6,581 nt of DNA, taken from assembly GCA_018969885.1 (NCBI GenBank), contig JAGWXN010000187.1, positions 1-6,581 on the forward strand, read 5' to 3'. Both the position numbers and the translations under genes were made by a program. Source of the stretch: Betaproteobacteria bacterium (GTDB lineage Bacteria; Pseudomonadota; Gammaproteobacteria; Burkholderiales; Burkholderiaceae). How positions within the stretch are numbered: the stretch's first letter is position 1; every line of letters starts with the position of its first letter. Shown here one piece after another: positions 6,034-6,581 of this stretch. The notes below the pieces were generated by a model that ran no database searches, was not told where the DNA came from, and was given only the letters and a program-made list of their open reading frames with translations.

Positions 6034-6581
6034 AGTTTGTGAGCAAAGGGAACACGCCGCGGGTGTTGGGCTTGGTTCCATCCCAGAAATTTGGAATCTC
6101 GTTGATCCTGCCGCGCCACGCCCCCGTGATCAGCGAGTGAACCGTGTAGGAGGTTCCACCCGACACAGAGCCATTGCTGAGGGTCTTTGCCGCGTACGGG
6201 CGTGAGTGCTGGTGATAGCTCGACACGCCGTCGATCAGGTGCGTATGTCCGCCGTAGGCGTCCAGTTCAACGCCGGTCACTGCCGCCGTCGAGGTGGGTA
6301 ATGTGGCGCTCGCGGTATAGCCAACCATGTCCGGATGGCTCGACAGGTAGCGACCGTAGAGCGCAATTCCATCGAACCCGAAGCCCAGCAGCGGCGGATG
6401 GCTTTGGCCAGCATAGTCGCGTAGGTTGTAGAGGCTCAGGCCATTACCCATTGCAGAGAACCCGTCAGCGTGGCAGTGGTAACCGAACCCCTGCCCGACA
6501 TGGCAGCCGTGCATGTTCAGGCTGGACTCTTCCTGCGACGTGATGAGAATGTTGTTCAGCACCGGATAGATCGAGGTTCCA
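6032..6581 (-). CDS. YHYH-domain protein (5' end cut by window)
   Basis: Partial: the frame is open at the window edge. 182 complete residues are visible, beginning GTSIYPVLNN, so the N-terminus (normally with a signal peptide) is missing. The GTG at 6562 is internal to the domain and is not a credible start. YHYH proteins are usually secreted or periplasmic and have no established function. Family landmarks are CHVGQGFGYHCH (about residues 26-37 of the visible part), where the first YHYH reads YHCH. Next come GFGFDGIALYGRY, ELDAYGGHTH, and the second copy SYHQHS (about 121-126), where the motif reads YHQH. Clustered His, Asp and Cys residues suggest metal binding (inference). The stop at 6032 lies 7 nt before the parvulin-like gene, with its ribosome binding site overlapping the stop. 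This is the first visible gene of the three-gene block, and further genes may precede it. Confidence 0.85.
   Translation of the reverse strand, partial: GTSIYPVLNNILITSQEESSLNMHGCHVGQGFGYHCHADGFSAMGNGLSLYNLRDYAGQSHPPLLGFGFDGIALYGRYLSSHPDMVGYTASATLPTSTAAVTGVELDAYGGHTHLIDGVSSYHQHSRPYAAKTLSNGSVSGGTSYTVHSLITGAWRGRINEIPNFWDGTKPNTRGVFPLLTN

Noticed and set aside
6025..6081. ATG at 6081 as the start of the parvulin-like gene
   Set aside because: It would overlap the YHYH gene by about 50 nt, and the added residues look unlike an export signal or anchor. The ATG at 6024 has its own ribosome binding site.

Overview
All seven genes in this window lie on the minus strand, so transcription runs from the high coordinates to the low ones. 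The sequence is GC-rich (roughly 60% by eye) and tightly packed. A Bug-type solute-binding protein sits beside tcu-type genes, and GTG/TTG start candidates occur. Together these suggest a betaproteobacterium, probably Burkholderiales. This is inferred from gene content; there is no rRNA or other marker gene here.

Upstream block (6581 down to 4478): three closely coupled genes. They encode a YHYH-domain protein (its N-terminus lies beyond the window), a membrane-anchored parvulin-like protein with a degenerate PPIase domain, and a HupE/UreJ-type polytopic membrane protein whose conserved His, Asp and Glu residues suggest metal transport. A 7-nt gap separates the first two genes, and the second and third are adjacent or overlapping. 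The block looks like an envelope metal-handling cassette, but no function has been proven for it.

Gap (4477 to 4369): 109 nt without a gene. It carries two A6/T6 tracts exactly 10 bp apart and a weak sigma70-like promoter candidate directed at the downstream genes. I see no convincing terminator.

Downstream block (4368 down to 1): a four-gene catabolic unit. In order it has an SDR-fold protein whose catalytic Tyr position is Ala, a periplasmic Bug/TctC binding protein, a TcuA-like FAD dehydrogenase, and a TcuB-like 4Fe-4S membrane electron-transfer protein cut by the window start. Known TcuA oxidises tricarballylate to cis-aconitate, and TcuB passes the electrons to the respiratory chain. 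The likely scheme is capture of a tricarboxylate (or related polycarboxylate) in the periplasm, oxidation by TcuA, and electron disposal through TcuB. The role of the SDR is unknown. TctA/TctB permease genes are not in the window.

No tRNA, rRNA, CRISPR array or insertion sequence was seen.
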